From Lysobacter capsici (lineage in GTDB: Bacteria > Pseudomonadota > Gammaproteobacteria > Xanthomonadales > Xanthomonadaceae), in NCBI RefSeq assembly GCF_018732085.1, contig NZ_CP076103.1, forward strand, positions 5,146,001 to 5,210,000: a stretch of 64,000 nucleotides of DNA, in the 5' to 3' direction. The translations under genes and the position numbers were made by a program. Shown piece by piece: positions 24,725 to 33,913 of the stretch; positions within the stretch are counted from its first letter, which is position 1; each line of letters begins with the position of its first letter. Below the pieces are notes generated by a model. It saw nothing but the letters and a program-made list of their open reading frames with translations. It was not told where the DNA came from and ran no database searches.

Positions 24725-26331
24725 AACGCTTCGCCGCCCTGTTTCGCGAGCTCGATCGCAGCACCGCGACTTCGGACAAGCGCGCCGCGCTGATCGATTA
24801 CTTCCAGGCCGCCGCGCCGCGCGATCTGGCCTGGGGCCTGTGGCTGCTGTCGGGCCACAAGCTCGCCAAGATCGCCAACCAGCGCGAATTGCGCGAATGG
24901 GTCGCGCAGGAAACCGGACTGGCCGGCTGGTTGATCGACGACAGCTACGATCAGGTCGGCGACCTGGCCGAAACCCTCGGCCTGCTGCTCGACGAACCCG
25001 AGGCCGCCGCGGTCGTGGACCGGCCGCTGCACGAGTGGATCGAGCTGCGGCTCGCGCCGCTGAGCGGCGTGGACCCGGCGACGCGACGCGATGCGGTGGT
25101 CGCCGGTTGGCGCGGCTTGCAGGCCGAGCAGCGTTTCGTGTTCAACAAACTATTGACCGGCGCCTTGCGCGTGGGCGTATCGCAGCGACTGGTGCAGCAG
25201 GCGTTGGCGCAATGGTCCGGGGTGGACATCGCGCTGATCGCGCAACGCATGCTCGGCGCATGGCAGCCTTCGCCCGAGTTCGTGCAGCAACTGCTCGCGA
25301 AGGAAACCACCGCGCAGGACCGGCAGCAGCCGTATCCGTTCTTTCTCGCCTCGCCGCTGGACGCCAAGGACGACGCGCCGCCCACGCAGGCGCTGGGACC
25401 GATCGAGGACTGGGTGCTGGAATGGAAATGGGACGGCATCCGCCTGCAGCTGATCCATCGCCAGGGTCAGTCGCTGCTGTGGTCGCGCGGCGAGGAACGC
25501 CTGGACGGACGCTTTCCCGAAATCGAATCAGCGGCGCGGCGGTTGCCGCGCGATTGCGTGCTCGACGGCGAGCTGCTCGGCTGGCGCGACGGCGACGCGC
25601 GGCCGCTGCCGTTCGCCGCCTTGCAGACGCGCATCCAGCGCCGCAAACCCGGGCCGAAGATCCTGGCCGACACGCCCGCGCGCATGCTCGCCTACGACCT
25701 GCTCGAACTCGACGGCGAGGACTGGCGGCCGCGGCCGCTGCACGAACGTCGCGCCGCCTTGGCCGAGCTGCTGGCGGCGCATGCCGATCCGGCGATCGTG
25801 CTGTCCGCGCAGGTCGACGCCGAGGACTGGACGCAAGCGGCGGTGTTGCGCGAACAGGCGCGCGAACGCGGCGTGGAGGGCCTGATGCTCAAGCGCCGCG
25901 ATTCGACCTATCAGGTCGGGCGCCGGCGCGGCGACTGGTGGAAATGGAAGATCGATCCGCTGACCATCGATGCGGTGCTGGTGTACGCGCAAGCCGGCAG
26001 CGGCCGCCGCAGCACCTTGTACACCGACTACACCTTCGCGCTGTGGGACGGCGAGGCGCTGGTGCCGATCGCCAAGGCGTATTCGGGCCTGGACGACGAG
26101 GAAATTTTGCAACTGGACCGCTGGATCCGCGCCAATACGCTCGAACGCTTCGGGCCGGTGCGCTCGGTGACGCCCTTGCATGTGTTCGAGCTGGGTTTCG
26201 AGGCGGTCAACCGGTCGAGCCGGCACAAGTCGGGGATCGCGGTGCGCTTTCCGCGGATCCTGCGCTGGCGTCGCGACAAGACCGCCGAGCAGGCCGATCG
26301 GATCGAGACGCTGAAGGCGCTGGCGCCATGA
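24721..26331 (+). CDS. ATP-dependent DNA ligase
   Basis: 536 residues. The N-terminal 200 residues are the ligase DNA-binding-domain type (LFRELDRSTATSDKRAALIDYF, FNKLLTGALRVGVSQ). The nucleotidyl-transfer motif is EWKWDGIRLQ (Lys about 239) with later motifs DGELLGW, EGLMLKRRDSTYQVGRR and WWKWKIDP. The C-terminal part is an OB fold (VLVYAQAGSGRR..YTFALWDG). Bacterial ATP-dependent ligases of this type act in repair together with the linked exonuclease. The start overlaps the previous stop by 4 bases. Confidence 0.92.
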   Translation: MKRFAALFRELDRSTATSDKRAALIDYFQAAAPRDLAWGLWLLSGHKLAKIANQRELREWVAQETGLAGWLIDDSYDQVGDLAETLGLLLDEPEAAAVVDRPLHEWIELRLAPLSGVDPATRRDAVVAGWRGLQAEQRFVFNKLLTGALRVGVSQRLVQQALAQWSGVDIALIAQRMLGAWQPSPEFVQQLLAKETTAQDRQQPYPFFLASPLDAKDDAPPTQALGPIEDWVLEWKWDGIRLQLIHRQGQSLLWSRGEERLDGRFPEIESAARRLPRDCVLDGELLGWRDGDARPLPFAALQTRIQRRKPGPKILADTPARMLAYDLLELDGEDWRPRPLHERRAALAELLAAHADPAIVLSAQVDAEDWTQAAVLREQARERGVEGLMLKRRDSTYQVGRRRGDWWKWKIDPLTIDAVLVYAQAGSGRRSTLYTDYTFALWDGEALVPIAKAYSGLDDEEILQLDRWIRANTLERFGPVRSVTPLHVFELGFEAVNRSSRHKSGIAVRFPRILRWRRDKTAEQADRIETLKALAP

Positions 26332-26414
26332 GCCGCGTCGCGGGGTAAGTCGCGGCGCATCGGCGCGGCTTCGGCACGGCCGCGCGGTGACATGATCGTG
26401 CGCGGCGATCGGGA

Positions 26415-26445
26415 CGCCGTCGGGGCTCAAGCCCCTCCCACAAAA
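26415..26445 (-). repeat. Dispersed repeat, family B (single copy)
   Basis: Reverse-oriented CGTCGGGGCTCAAGCCCCTC followed by CCACAAAA, in the 205-base gap between the ligase and UvrA-like genes. See the paired copies at 16763 and 51603. Confidence 0.75.
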
Positions 26446-26536
26446 TACTTCGTGGCCGCTCGCGACCTGGCGGCCCCAAGCGCACGCGTTCATTTCGTTC
26501 GCGGCATTCGAAGCCGATGCGGACCGACCTTGCGGA

Positions 26537-29176
26537 TCAGCCCAGCACCCGACGCAGATACGGCGCGGTTCGACTGCCCTTGGCGCGAGCGACCTGCTGC
26601 GGCGTTCCACTGGCGACGATGGCGCCGCCATCTTCGCCCGCGCCCGGGCCGACGTCGATTACCCAGTCGCTGTCGGCGACCACGCGCATTTCGTGCTCGA
26701 CCACGATCACCGTGTTGCCGGCATCGACCAGGCCATGCAGTTGCGCCATCAGCTTGTCGACATCGGCCGGATGCAGCCCGGTGGTGGGCTCATCGAGCAC
26801 GTACAGGCTGTTGCCATGCTGGCTGCGCTGCAATTCGGTGGCCAGCTTGATGCGCTGGGCTTCGCCGCCGGACAGTTCGGTCGCCGGCTGGCCCAGGCGC
26901 AGATAGCCCAGACCGATGTCGCGCAACAGAGTCAGCGGTCGCCGCACCGCGTCTTCGTCGGCGAAGAACGCCAGCGCCTCGTCGACCGTCATCGCCAGCA
27001 CGTCGGCAATGCTGCGGCCGTTCAACACCACTTCCAGCGTCTTCGCGTTGTAGCGACTGCCGTGGCAGGTCGGGCACGGCGCGTACACGGTCGGCATGAA
27101 CAGCAATTCGACCTGGACGAAGCCTTCGCCCTCGCAGGTTTCGCAGCGGCCCTGCGCGACGTTGAACGAGAACCGGCCGGCGTTGTAGCGCCGCGACTTG
27201 GCCAGCGCGGTGCCGGCGAACAGTTTGCGCACGTGGTCGAACAGGCCGGTGTAGGTCGCCAGATTCGAGCGCGGCGTGCGTCCGATCGGTTTCTGGTCGA
27301 CGTTGACCAACCGCTTGATCGCTTCGGCGCCGCCGTGGATGCGTCCGGCGGTCTTGGCGATTTCGCTGGGCTGCGGCTCGCCGCTGTCGGATTCTTCGAC
27401 CGGCGGCTCGTGGCCCAGATGATCGCCGACCAGCTCGACCAGGGCCTGGCTGACCAGACTGGATTTGCCCGAACCCGACACGCCGGTGACGGCGGTGAAC
27501 ACGCCCAGCGGAAAACGCGCATCCAGGCCGTGCAGGTTGTTGCGATGCAGGCCGCGCAGTTCCAGCCAGCCGCTCGGCGAACGCGGCGTTCTCGCGCGCT
27601 GCGCGGCGGCATCGTCGGCGGCGAACAGATACCGCGCGGTGTGCGAAGTCTTGACCGTGCGCAGGCCATCGGGCGGGCCGCTGTAGAGAATCTGTCCGCC
27701 GTTCTGTCCCGCGTCCGGACCCACATCCACCAGCCAGTCGGCGCGCCGCATCATGTCCAGATCGTGTTCGACCACGAACACCGAATTGCCGGCGTGCTTG
27801 AGTTGATCCAGCGCGCGGTGCAGCGCTTCGCTGTCGGCCGGGTGCAGGCCGGCGGAGGGTTCGTCCAGCACGTAGACCACGCCGAACAGGTTGGAACGGA
27901 TCTGGGTCGCCAGCCGCAGGCGTTGCAGTTCGCCCGGCGACAGGGTCGGCGTGGTGCGGTCCATCGCCAGATAGCCCAGGCCCAAGGCCTGCAAGGTCGC
28001 GATGCGCTCGACCAGGTCGTGGGCGATGCGTTGCGCGGCGATGCGTTTTTCTTCGGACAGGTCCGGCGTGCGGCGCACGTCGGTGCCGCCGGCGTGCGCC
28101 GAACCGCCCGCGGCGACGCGCTTGGCGGTGTCCTGGGCGCTGGCCGCGCGGCTGCGCGTGGTCGCCTTCGTCGGCGCATCGAAGCGCCCGCTCGCGGCCG
28201 GCGCCAGCACCTCGGCGATGCGGTTGAGCGACAGCCGCGACAGGCTGCCGATGTCGAGACCGGCGAAGGTCACCGACAGCGCTTCGCGCTTGAGCCGGCG
28301 GCCGTCGCAGACCGGGCACGGCGCGCCGCTCATGAAACGCGCGACGCGTTTTTTCATCAACGCGCTCTGGGTAGTGGCGAAGGTGTGCAGCACGTAGCGG
28401 CGCGCGCCGGTGAAGGTGCCCATGTAACTGGGCTCGGCCTTGCGACGTACTGCCGCGCGGGTCTGCGCGGGGGTGAAGCCGGCATACACCGGCGCGACCG
28501 GTTGTTCCTCGGTGTACAGGATCCAGTCGCGGTCCTTCTTCGGCAGATCGCGCCAGGGCACGTCGACGTCGTAGCCCAGCGTCACCAGGATGTCGCGCAG
28601 GTTCTGGCCATGCCAGGCCGGCGGCCACGAGGCGATCGCGCGATCGCGGATGCTCAGCGACGGATCGGGCACCATCGCCCGTTCGGTGACTTCATACACG
28701 TAGCCCAGCCCGTGGCAATTGGGGCAAGCGCCTTGCGGCGTGTTCGGCGAGAAATCCTCGGCGTACAGCATCGGCTGCTTCGGCGGATAGGTGCCGGCGC
28801 GCGAGTACAGCATGCGCAGCAGGCTCGACAGCGTGGTCACGCTGCCGACCGTGGAGCGAACGTTCGGGGTGCCGCGCTGCTGTTGCAGCGCCACCGCCGG
28901 CGGCAGGCCGTCGATCGCGTCCACGTCGGGCACGCCGACCTGGTCGATCAGGCGCCGCGCATACGGCGACAGCGATTCCAGATAACGGCGCTGCGCCTCG
29001 GCGAACAAGGTCCCGAATGCCAGCGAGGATTTACCCGAACCCGACACGCCGCTGAACACCACCAGCGCATCGCGCGGAATGTCGACGTCGATGTCCTTGA
29101 GGTTGTGCTCGCGCGCGCCGCGCACGCTGACGAACGCGTCGAAGCCGGAAGTGTTGCGAGTGGATTGCTTTGCCAT
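26537..29176 (-). CDS. UvrA-like ABC ATPase (UvrA2 type)
   Basis: 879 residues, shorter than true UvrA (about 940). Two ABC cassettes: Walker A GVSGSGKSSLAF (about 40) and GVSGSGKSSLVS (about 565); signatures LSPGELQRLRLA (about 413) and LSGGEAQRIKLA (about 765). Three zinc modules are visible: CPNC (about 152) with its partner, CPVC-DG, and CETC-EGEG paired with CPTC-HG. The shortened first insert and the non-standard first signature (LSPGE) fit class II UvrA (UvrA2), which lacks the UvrB-binding part and is linked to drug tolerance or alternative DNA-damage handling. Located next to other repair genes. Confidence 0.88.
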   Translation of the reverse strand: MAKQSTRNTSGFDAFVSVRGAREHNLKDIDVDIPRDALVVFSGVSGSGKSSLAFGTLFAEAQRRYLESLSPYARRLIDQVGVPDVDAIDGLPPAVALQQQRGTPNVRSTVGSVTTLSSLLRMLYSRAGTYPPKQPMLYAEDFSPNTPQGACPNCHGLGYVYEVTERAMVPDPSLSIRDRAIASWPPAWHGQNLRDILVTLGYDVDVPWRDLPKKDRDWILYTEEQPVAPVYAGFTPAQTRAAVRRKAEPSYMGTFTGARRYVLHTFATTQSALMKKRVARFMSGAPCPVCDGRRLKREALSVTFAGLDIGSLSRLSLNRIAEVLAPAASGRFDAPTKATTRSRAASAQDTAKRVAAGGSAHAGGTDVRRTPDLSEEKRIAAQRIAHDLVERIATLQALGLGYLAMDRTTPTLSPGELQRLRLATQIRSNLFGVVYVLDEPSAGLHPADSEALHRALDQLKHAGNSVFVVEHDLDMMRRADWLVDVGPDAGQNGGQILYSGPPDGLRTVKTSHTARYLFAADDAAAQRARTPRSPSGWLELRGLHRNNLHGLDARFPLGVFTAVTGVSGSGKSSLVSQALVELVGDHLGHEPPVEESDSGEPQPSEIAKTAGRIHGGAEAIKRLVNVDQKPIGRTPRSNLATYTGLFDHVRKLFAGTALAKSRRYNAGRFSFNVAQGRCETCEGEGFVQVELLFMPTVYAPCPTCHGSRYNAKTLEVVLNGRSIADVLAMTVDEALAFFADEDAVRRPLTLLRDIGLGYLRLGQPATELSGGEAQRIKLATELQRSQHGNSLYVLDEPTTGLHPADVDKLMAQLHGLVDAGNTVIVVEHEMRVVADSDWVIDVGPGAGEDGGAIVASGTPQQVARAKGSRTAPYLRRVLG

Positions 29177-29271
29177 GGATCAGCCGAAGGACGTCTATCG
29201 GCGGCCATTGTGCGCGAGCCCGCGTTAGCGCGACATGCAGCGCCGGCGGTTCGGCCGGCGTCGCGCGGACC

Positions 29272-29709
29272 TCAGCGGCCTGGCGCCCGGGGCGAATCGG
29301 TATCGGCGCGTTCGGCCTGGCTCCGGTCGAGGTCGGCATGACGCGGCGTGCGTTGGCCGCGTTCGTCGATCAGGGCCTGCAACTGCATCGGCAACAGCTC
29401 CAACCGGTTCTTGTCCCAGACCGTTTCGTCCAGGTGTTCGGTTGCGTCGGCCGTGGCACCGGTCAGGAACACGAACAGGCTGGCTGGCGCTTGCGCGCGC
29501 ACGATCGCACGCGCGGCCTCGCCGTCGAAGCCGGGCAGGTTGAGATCGCACAGGACGATGTCCGGCGCGAACTCGGCCAGGGCCGCGCGCAGTTGCGGCT
29601 CGTTGTCGACCCGGCGACTGACCCAGGCCGCAGGCCAGCGGCCAAGCTCCAAGGTCGCCAGTTCGACGTCCTCGGCGACGTCGTCGACGAACAGCAAGCG
29701 CCAGGTCAT
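29272..29709 (-). CDS. Single-domain response regulator
   Basis: 145 residues. A receiver domain: acidic pair in LLFVDDVAED, phospho-acceptor Asp in IVLCDLNLPGFDG (about 55), FLTGAT switch residue, and Lys in WDKNRL. A 30-residue charged tail follows the fold. No output domain. It ends a three-gene transcript with another receiver and a histidine kinase. Confidence 0.85.
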   Translation of the reverse strand: MTWRLLFVDDVAEDVELATLELGRWPAAWVSRRVDNEPQLRAALAEFAPDIVLCDLNLPGFDGEAARAIVRAQAPASLFVFLTGATADATEHLDETVWDKNRLELLPMQLQALIDERGQRTPRHADLDRSQAERADTDSPRAPGR

Positions 29710-29716
29710 GGCGCGC

Positions 29717-30163
29717 TTACCCTTGCACCTTGAACGGCGGTTCGTTGATCACCGCCCAGAACTTGCCGAGCGTGCGCACCGCCTCGAAGAACTGATCCAC
29801 GTCGACCGGCTTGACCACGTAGGCGTTCACGCCCAGGTCCCAGCTGCGCACCAGGTCGGCCTCCTCGCGCGAGGACGACAGGATCACCACCGGCAACAGC
29901 CGCAGTTTTTCGTCCTGGCGCAACGCTTCGAGCACTTCCAGGCCGTCCATGCGCGGCATCTTGATGTCGAGCAGCAGCACCGAGGGATCGCCCTCGCCGC
30001 GGTCGGCGTACTTGCCGCGACGGAACAGGTAGTCCAGCGCCTCCACGCCGTCGGTGACGTGCACGATCGGATTGAGCAGGTTGGCCTCGCGCAGGGCGTC
30101 GATGGCCATTTCCGCGTCGTAGGGACTGTCTTCGGCGAGCAGGATGGTGCGGATGTCAGTCAT
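29717..30163 (-). CDS. Rcp1-type single-domain response regulator
   Basis: 148 residues. Receiver motifs: LLAEDSPYDAEM (acidic pair), LLLDIKMPRMDGLE (phospho-Asp about 67), VILSSSREE and YVVKPVDVDQF (Lys). The RR-GKYADR loop between strands 2 and 3 is typical of the Rcp1 family that partners phytochrome-like kinases. It starts inside the end of the kinase gene (8-base overlap), so the two are coupled; start at MTDIRT chosen on that basis. Confidence 0.88.
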   Translation of the reverse strand: MTDIRTILLAEDSPYDAEMAIDALREANLLNPIVHVTDGVEALDYLFRRGKYADRGEGDPSVLLLDIKMPRMDGLEVLEALRQDEKLRLLPVVILSSSREEADLVRSWDLGVNAYVVKPVDVDQFFEAVRTLGKFWAVINEPPFKVQG

Positions 30164-32012
30164 GGCCCGAAGGTCCCCTGGCAAGTTCGGTATTGGAAGG
30201 AAGGATGAAATGGAACGTGGCGCCCTCGCCCGGCCGGCTCTCGGCCCAGATCCGGCCGTTGTGGCGGGTCAGCACGCGGCGCACGCTGGCCAGGCCGATG
30301 CCGGTGCCGGCGAATTCGCTGGCCGAATGCAGGCGCTGGAACACGCCGAACAGCTTGCCGGCGAAGGCCATGTCGAAGCCGGCGCCGTTGTCGCGCACGC
30401 TGAAGTGATGGTTGCGTTCGTCGTCGTAGCGGTGCTCGACCTCGATGATCGAGGGCTGGCTGTTGACGCTGTACTTGACCGCATTGCCGAGCAGGTTGAG
30501 CCAGACCTGGCGCAGCATGTTCTCGTCGCCGACTACCACCGGCAGCGCCGACAGTTTCCACTGGATGTTGCGGCCGGGCTGGTCCATGCGCGCGTTGGCG
30601 TCGAGCATCGAGCGCGTCTCCTGCACCATCGACTGCATGTCCACCGCCTGCAGGCGCATGGCGCTGCGGCCCAGGCGCGAATACACCAGCAGGTCGTCGA
30701 TCAGGTCGGACATGCGCTTGGCGGAATTGGAGATGACCTGCAGGTAGTGGCGCGACTTTTCGTCGGCGGCCTCGCCCAAGTGACGCTGCAGCTTGTCGGC
30801 GAAGCCGGCGGTGTGGCGAAGCGGCGCGCGCAGATCGTGCGAGACCGAGTAGCTGAAGGCTTCCAGCTCGCGGTTGACGTCGGAGATCTGCTCGACCTTG
30901 CCCTCGAGCTGGCGATTGAGTTCGTGGATGCGGTTCTCGCCGGCGCGGCGGGCGCTGATGTCGCTGGCGGTGATCATCACCGTGTTTTCTTCGGTTTCCG
31001 GCAGCGGCATGCGCCGGGCGTTGATCACCATCACCCGACGCACGCCGTCGTGGGTGATCTGCTCGCGCTCGTAGTCCCACAGCTCGCGGCCGCGATTGAG
31101 CACTTCGGCCAGCCGGCGCGTGGTTTCCTCGTCGGCCCAGGCGCCGCCGCCGAGTTCGGTCAGCTTCTGTCGCTCGTCGGGCTCGTCGCGCATGCCGTAC
31201 AGCTCGCCGAAGGCGACGTTGGCCAGCACCACGCGCAGATCGCGATCGACCACCGCGATCGGCTCGCGCACGGTATCGAGCACCACCGAGGCATGCGCGC
31301 TCGCGGTCTGCGCGTCGCGCTCGGCGTTCAAGCGCCGCCGCATCTGGCGCAGGGCGAAGAAGCTGATCGCGGCGAGCACCAGGATCTGCGCGAACACCGC
31401 GCCCCAGCGCGTGAGTTCGGTCAGGCGGATGCGCTGTTCGTATTGGGTCTGCCGCTGCGCCAGCAAGTCGCGCTCTTGCTTGATCAGCGCGGCGATCAGC
31501 GCGCCGACCGGGTATTGGCTCACCGCCTGGCTGATCCGCTCGACCGGCAGCGGTTGGGCATGCGGCCGGGCAATGTCGTGCATCGACTGCAACCGCAGCC
31601 GGACCTGCCCGCGCAACTCGCCCAGGCGCAATTGCTGGCCCGGGTTGTCCTGGGTCAGCCGTTGCAGTTCCTGCAATTCCTGGCTCACGCCCGCGCGGGC
31701 GTCGGCGATGCGCCGGTCGAAACGCTCGTTGCGCGGGACGCCGGCGGCCAACGCCAGCGAGGCCGCCTCGACATCGCGGATGTTCTGGCCCAGCGCCTGG
31801 GCCCGGGCATCCACCGCGAGGGTGTGCTGGACCCAGTCGGAGGCCTCCACCGCGGACTGGTTGGCCTGCAACAGGACCCAGGCCGGCGCGACCACGATGA
31901 GCACGATGACGAACGCCAGCCCGGTGGCCTGCCAGAACGGCGAAAGTCGGTCGACGGAGCGTAGGGGCATGAGTAGGAAGGCCGTCTGGGTGAGGTCGCA
32001 CCGCGCGGCCAT
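30156..32012 (-). CDS. Membrane sensor histidine kinase (CHASE3-like, PAS)
   Basis: 618 residues. Transmembrane helix 1 at 31-49 and helix 2 at about 203-222 flank a helical periplasmic sensor (NQSAVEASDWVQHTLAV..) of CHASE3 type. A PAS domain (about 240-355, ending TASDISARR) precedes HisKA with phospho-acceptor H392 in FSYSVSHDLRAPLRH. The ATPase part has N and G boxes (NLLGNAVKYS, VRDNGAGFDM, GTGIGLASVRRV). The family (CHASE3-PAS-HK beside Rcp1 receivers) also occurs with phytochrome-type signalling. A start at 31970 is possible; GGGAG just before 32012 favours the longer form. Confidence 0.88.
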   Translation of the reverse strand: MAARCDLTQTAFLLMPLRSVDRLSPFWQATGLAFVIVLIVVAPAWVLLQANQSAVEASDWVQHTLAVDARAQALGQNIRDVEAASLALAAGVPRNERFDRRIADARAGVSQELQELQRLTQDNPGQQLRLGELRGQVRLRLQSMHDIARPHAQPLPVERISQAVSQYPVGALIAALIKQERDLLAQRQTQYEQRIRLTELTRWGAVFAQILVLAAISFFALRQMRRRLNAERDAQTASAHASVVLDTVREPIAVVDRDLRVVLANVAFGELYGMRDEPDERQKLTELGGGAWADEETTRRLAEVLNRGRELWDYEREQITHDGVRRVMVINARRMPLPETEENTVMITASDISARRAGENRIHELNRQLEGKVEQISDVNRELEAFSYSVSHDLRAPLRHTAGFADKLQRHLGEAADEKSRHYLQVISNSAKRMSDLIDDLLVYSRLGRSAMRLQAVDMQSMVQETRSMLDANARMDQPGRNIQWKLSALPVVVGDENMLRQVWLNLLGNAVKYSVNSQPSIIEVEHRYDDERNHHFSVRDNGAGFDMAFAGKLFGVFQRLHSASEFAGTGIGLASVRRVLTRHNGRIWAESRPGEGATFHFILPSNTELARGPSGHD

Positions 32013-32254
32013 ACGCTCCCGAGGCAGGCCGCATCATCGCGTCGAGGCCGGGTTATGTGCAATAGGCCTGGTGTCATGGCACCGCGTCGGCACACTCGGC
32101 GGCCCAGGCTGAAACGTTCAGCCTGGTTGTGCGACCTCGCGCCGGTTTGATTCGCTTGCGTTACATGTAGGCGCCGAGCCGGCAGCGCGACCGATGGCGA
32201 CTGCGGCGGCGGGGAACGTTCGCGAATCGCGACAGGACGATCGACCCGGCGACC

Positions 32255-32992
32255 CTAGCCGTAGCGTTTCTGGCAGACCTCGCAGAAAAACGCGCGCCGC
32301 TTGAACCGGCCCAGGTGCTTGCTGTAACTCAGACGCGCGCCGTCGCGGGGACAGTGGGTCTTGGTATGCACCTGGTAATGCCGCTTGAGTACCAACGCCT
32401 TTTTCCAGCGGTAGAAATCGAAACTGTAGTCGCGGGCCTGTTCGATCAGTTCGCTCAGTTTGCGCGGCGGCAGCGCGCCGACCGTGCTGAGCGGATGCAC
32501 ACCGATGCGGTGCAGGACTTCGTTCTTGATGATGTTGCCGACCCCGGCGAAGACGTTCTGATCGAGCAAGGCATCGGCGACCAGTTCGTCCGGGCGCAGC
32601 TTGAGTTTCTTGCGCGCCGCCTTGGGGTCCCAGGCCGGGTTCATCACATCGCCGGTCCAGTCGTAGGCCTCGTCCAACGGCCCTTCGATGAACTTGACCG
32701 AGCAATTGTAGAAATTGAGTTCGTCGCCGAGCGCGAAGCGCAGGCTCACCCGCGGCGCGGCCGGCCGCTGCTCGTTGATGCGATAACTGCCGAACAGCAT
32801 CAAGTGGATGCGCAGACTGAAATCTTCGAACTCGATCAGCAAATGCTTGCCCCAGGTGCGCAACGCCACGATGGTGTGGCCGCGCATGCGCTGGATGTCC
32901 TGCGCGCTGTTGCCCGCAACGCTCAGCACTTCGCGTCCTGCGAAATCGGCGGCTTCTTCCTTGAGAATGACGATCGTCGGGCCTTCAGGCAT
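32255..32992 (-). CDS. Fpg/Nei-family DNA glycosylase/AP lyase
   Basis: 245 residues. The start Met is followed by PEGPTI, where Pro after Met removal is the catalytic nucleophile and the next Glu the acid. The helix-two-turn-helix is visible (LLDQNVFAGVGNIIKNEVLHRIGVHP). The C-terminal finger is unusual: a C-x-x-D pair (CPRD) then CEVC, so the first half lacks one of the four usual cysteines. It removes oxidised bases. Start at 32992 because of the PEGP motif. Downstream of the DUF72 gene, divergent. Confidence 0.85.
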   Translation of the reverse strand: MPEGPTIVILKEEAADFAGREVLSVAGNSAQDIQRMRGHTIVALRTWGKHLLIEFEDFSLRIHLMLFGSYRINEQRPAAPRVSLRFALGDELNFYNCSVKFIEGPLDEAYDWTGDVMNPAWDPKAARKKLKLRPDELVADALLDQNVFAGVGNIIKNEVLHRIGVHPLSTVGALPPRKLSELIEQARDYSFDFYRWKKALVLKRHYQVHTKTHCPRDGARLSYSKHLGRFKRRAFFCEVCQKRYG

Positions 32993-33092
32993 GACCGCAG
33001 TATCGGCGCGCAAGGTTAGCGATGCGTCAACGCGAATGCATCGTCGCCATGCGATGCTCGTTGCTCACGACATCAAGGCAGTGCCTGCGCGA

Positions 33093-33851
33093 ATGAACGA
33101 GTCATCTTCAGCACAACGCACGCGCGTTCGCGTCGGCTGCGCTGGCTGGTCGATCTCGGCCGCGCATCGCGACGGGTTCGGCGCGGGCGACAGCATGCTC
33201 GCGCGGTACGCCACGGTGTTCGACGCGGTGGAGATCAATTCCTCGTTCTACCGGCCGCACCAGCGCAAGACCTACGAACGCTGGGCCGCCAGCGTGCCGG
33301 CCGATTTCCGCTTTTCGGCCAAGCTGCCCAAGAGCATCTCGCACGAGGCACGCCTGCATCGCACCGGGCCGTTGCTCGAACCGTTCATCGACGAGGTCAC
33401 CGGCCTGGGCGCGAACCTGGGCGGGCTATTGCTGCAACTGCCGCCGAGCCTGGCGTTCGATGCGCGCACCGTCGCGACGTTCTTGCGCATGCTGCGGGCG
33501 CGCTGGCACGGCGGCTGCGTGTGCGAGCCACGCCATGCGAGCTGGTTCACGCCGGCGGCGACCGAGCTTCTGCGCAAGCACGCGATCGGCCGGGTCGGCG
33601 CCGATCCCGCGCTCGGCGAGGACGCGCGCGTGCCCGGCGCCGACGGGTCATGGCGCTATTGGCGATGGCATGGCTCGCCGCGGATGTACTACAGCGCCTA
33701 TTCGCCTTCGGCCCTGGCCGAGCTGGCCGGGCAAGTCGCGGCCACGCAGGACGGCGGCGAGACCTGGGCGATCTTCGACAACACCGCGGCCGGGCATGCG
33801 ATCGGCGATGCGCGCAGCCTTCAGTCGCTGCTGGCCGCGCGCCGCGGCTAG
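33093..33851 (+). CDS. DUF72-family protein
   Basis: 252 residues. RVRVGCAGWSISAAH at the start, FDAVEINSSFYRPHQRKTYERWAASVP, KLPKSISHE, LQLPPSLAFD, and near the end WAIFDNTAAGHAIGDA are the hallmark segments of the TIM-barrel-like DUF72 family. The biochemical role is unknown, though it often sits next to repair genes. An ATG at 33055-33060 in the same frame is a weaker alternative start. Confidence 0.85.
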   Translation: MNESSSAQRTRVRVGCAGWSISAAHRDGFGAGDSMLARYATVFDAVEINSSFYRPHQRKTYERWAASVPADFRFSAKLPKSISHEARLHRTGPLLEPFIDEVTGLGANLGGLLLQLPPSLAFDARTVATFLRMLRARWHGGCVCEPRHASWFTPAATELLRKHAIGRVGADPALGEDARVPGADGSWRYWRWHGSPRMYYSAYSPSALAELAGQVAATQDGGETWAIFDNTAAGHAIGDARSLQSLLAARRG

Positions 33852-33913
33852 ACCGTTCCGATCGAGCGCCTCGCGGCCGACGCTCGAACGCGGCGGCGGC
33901 GCGCGCTCGATGT

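Noticed and set aside
26537..29176. Canonical UvrA of nucleotide excision repair
   Set aside because: Shorter, with the first signature changed and part of the insert missing; UvrA2 is the better fit.
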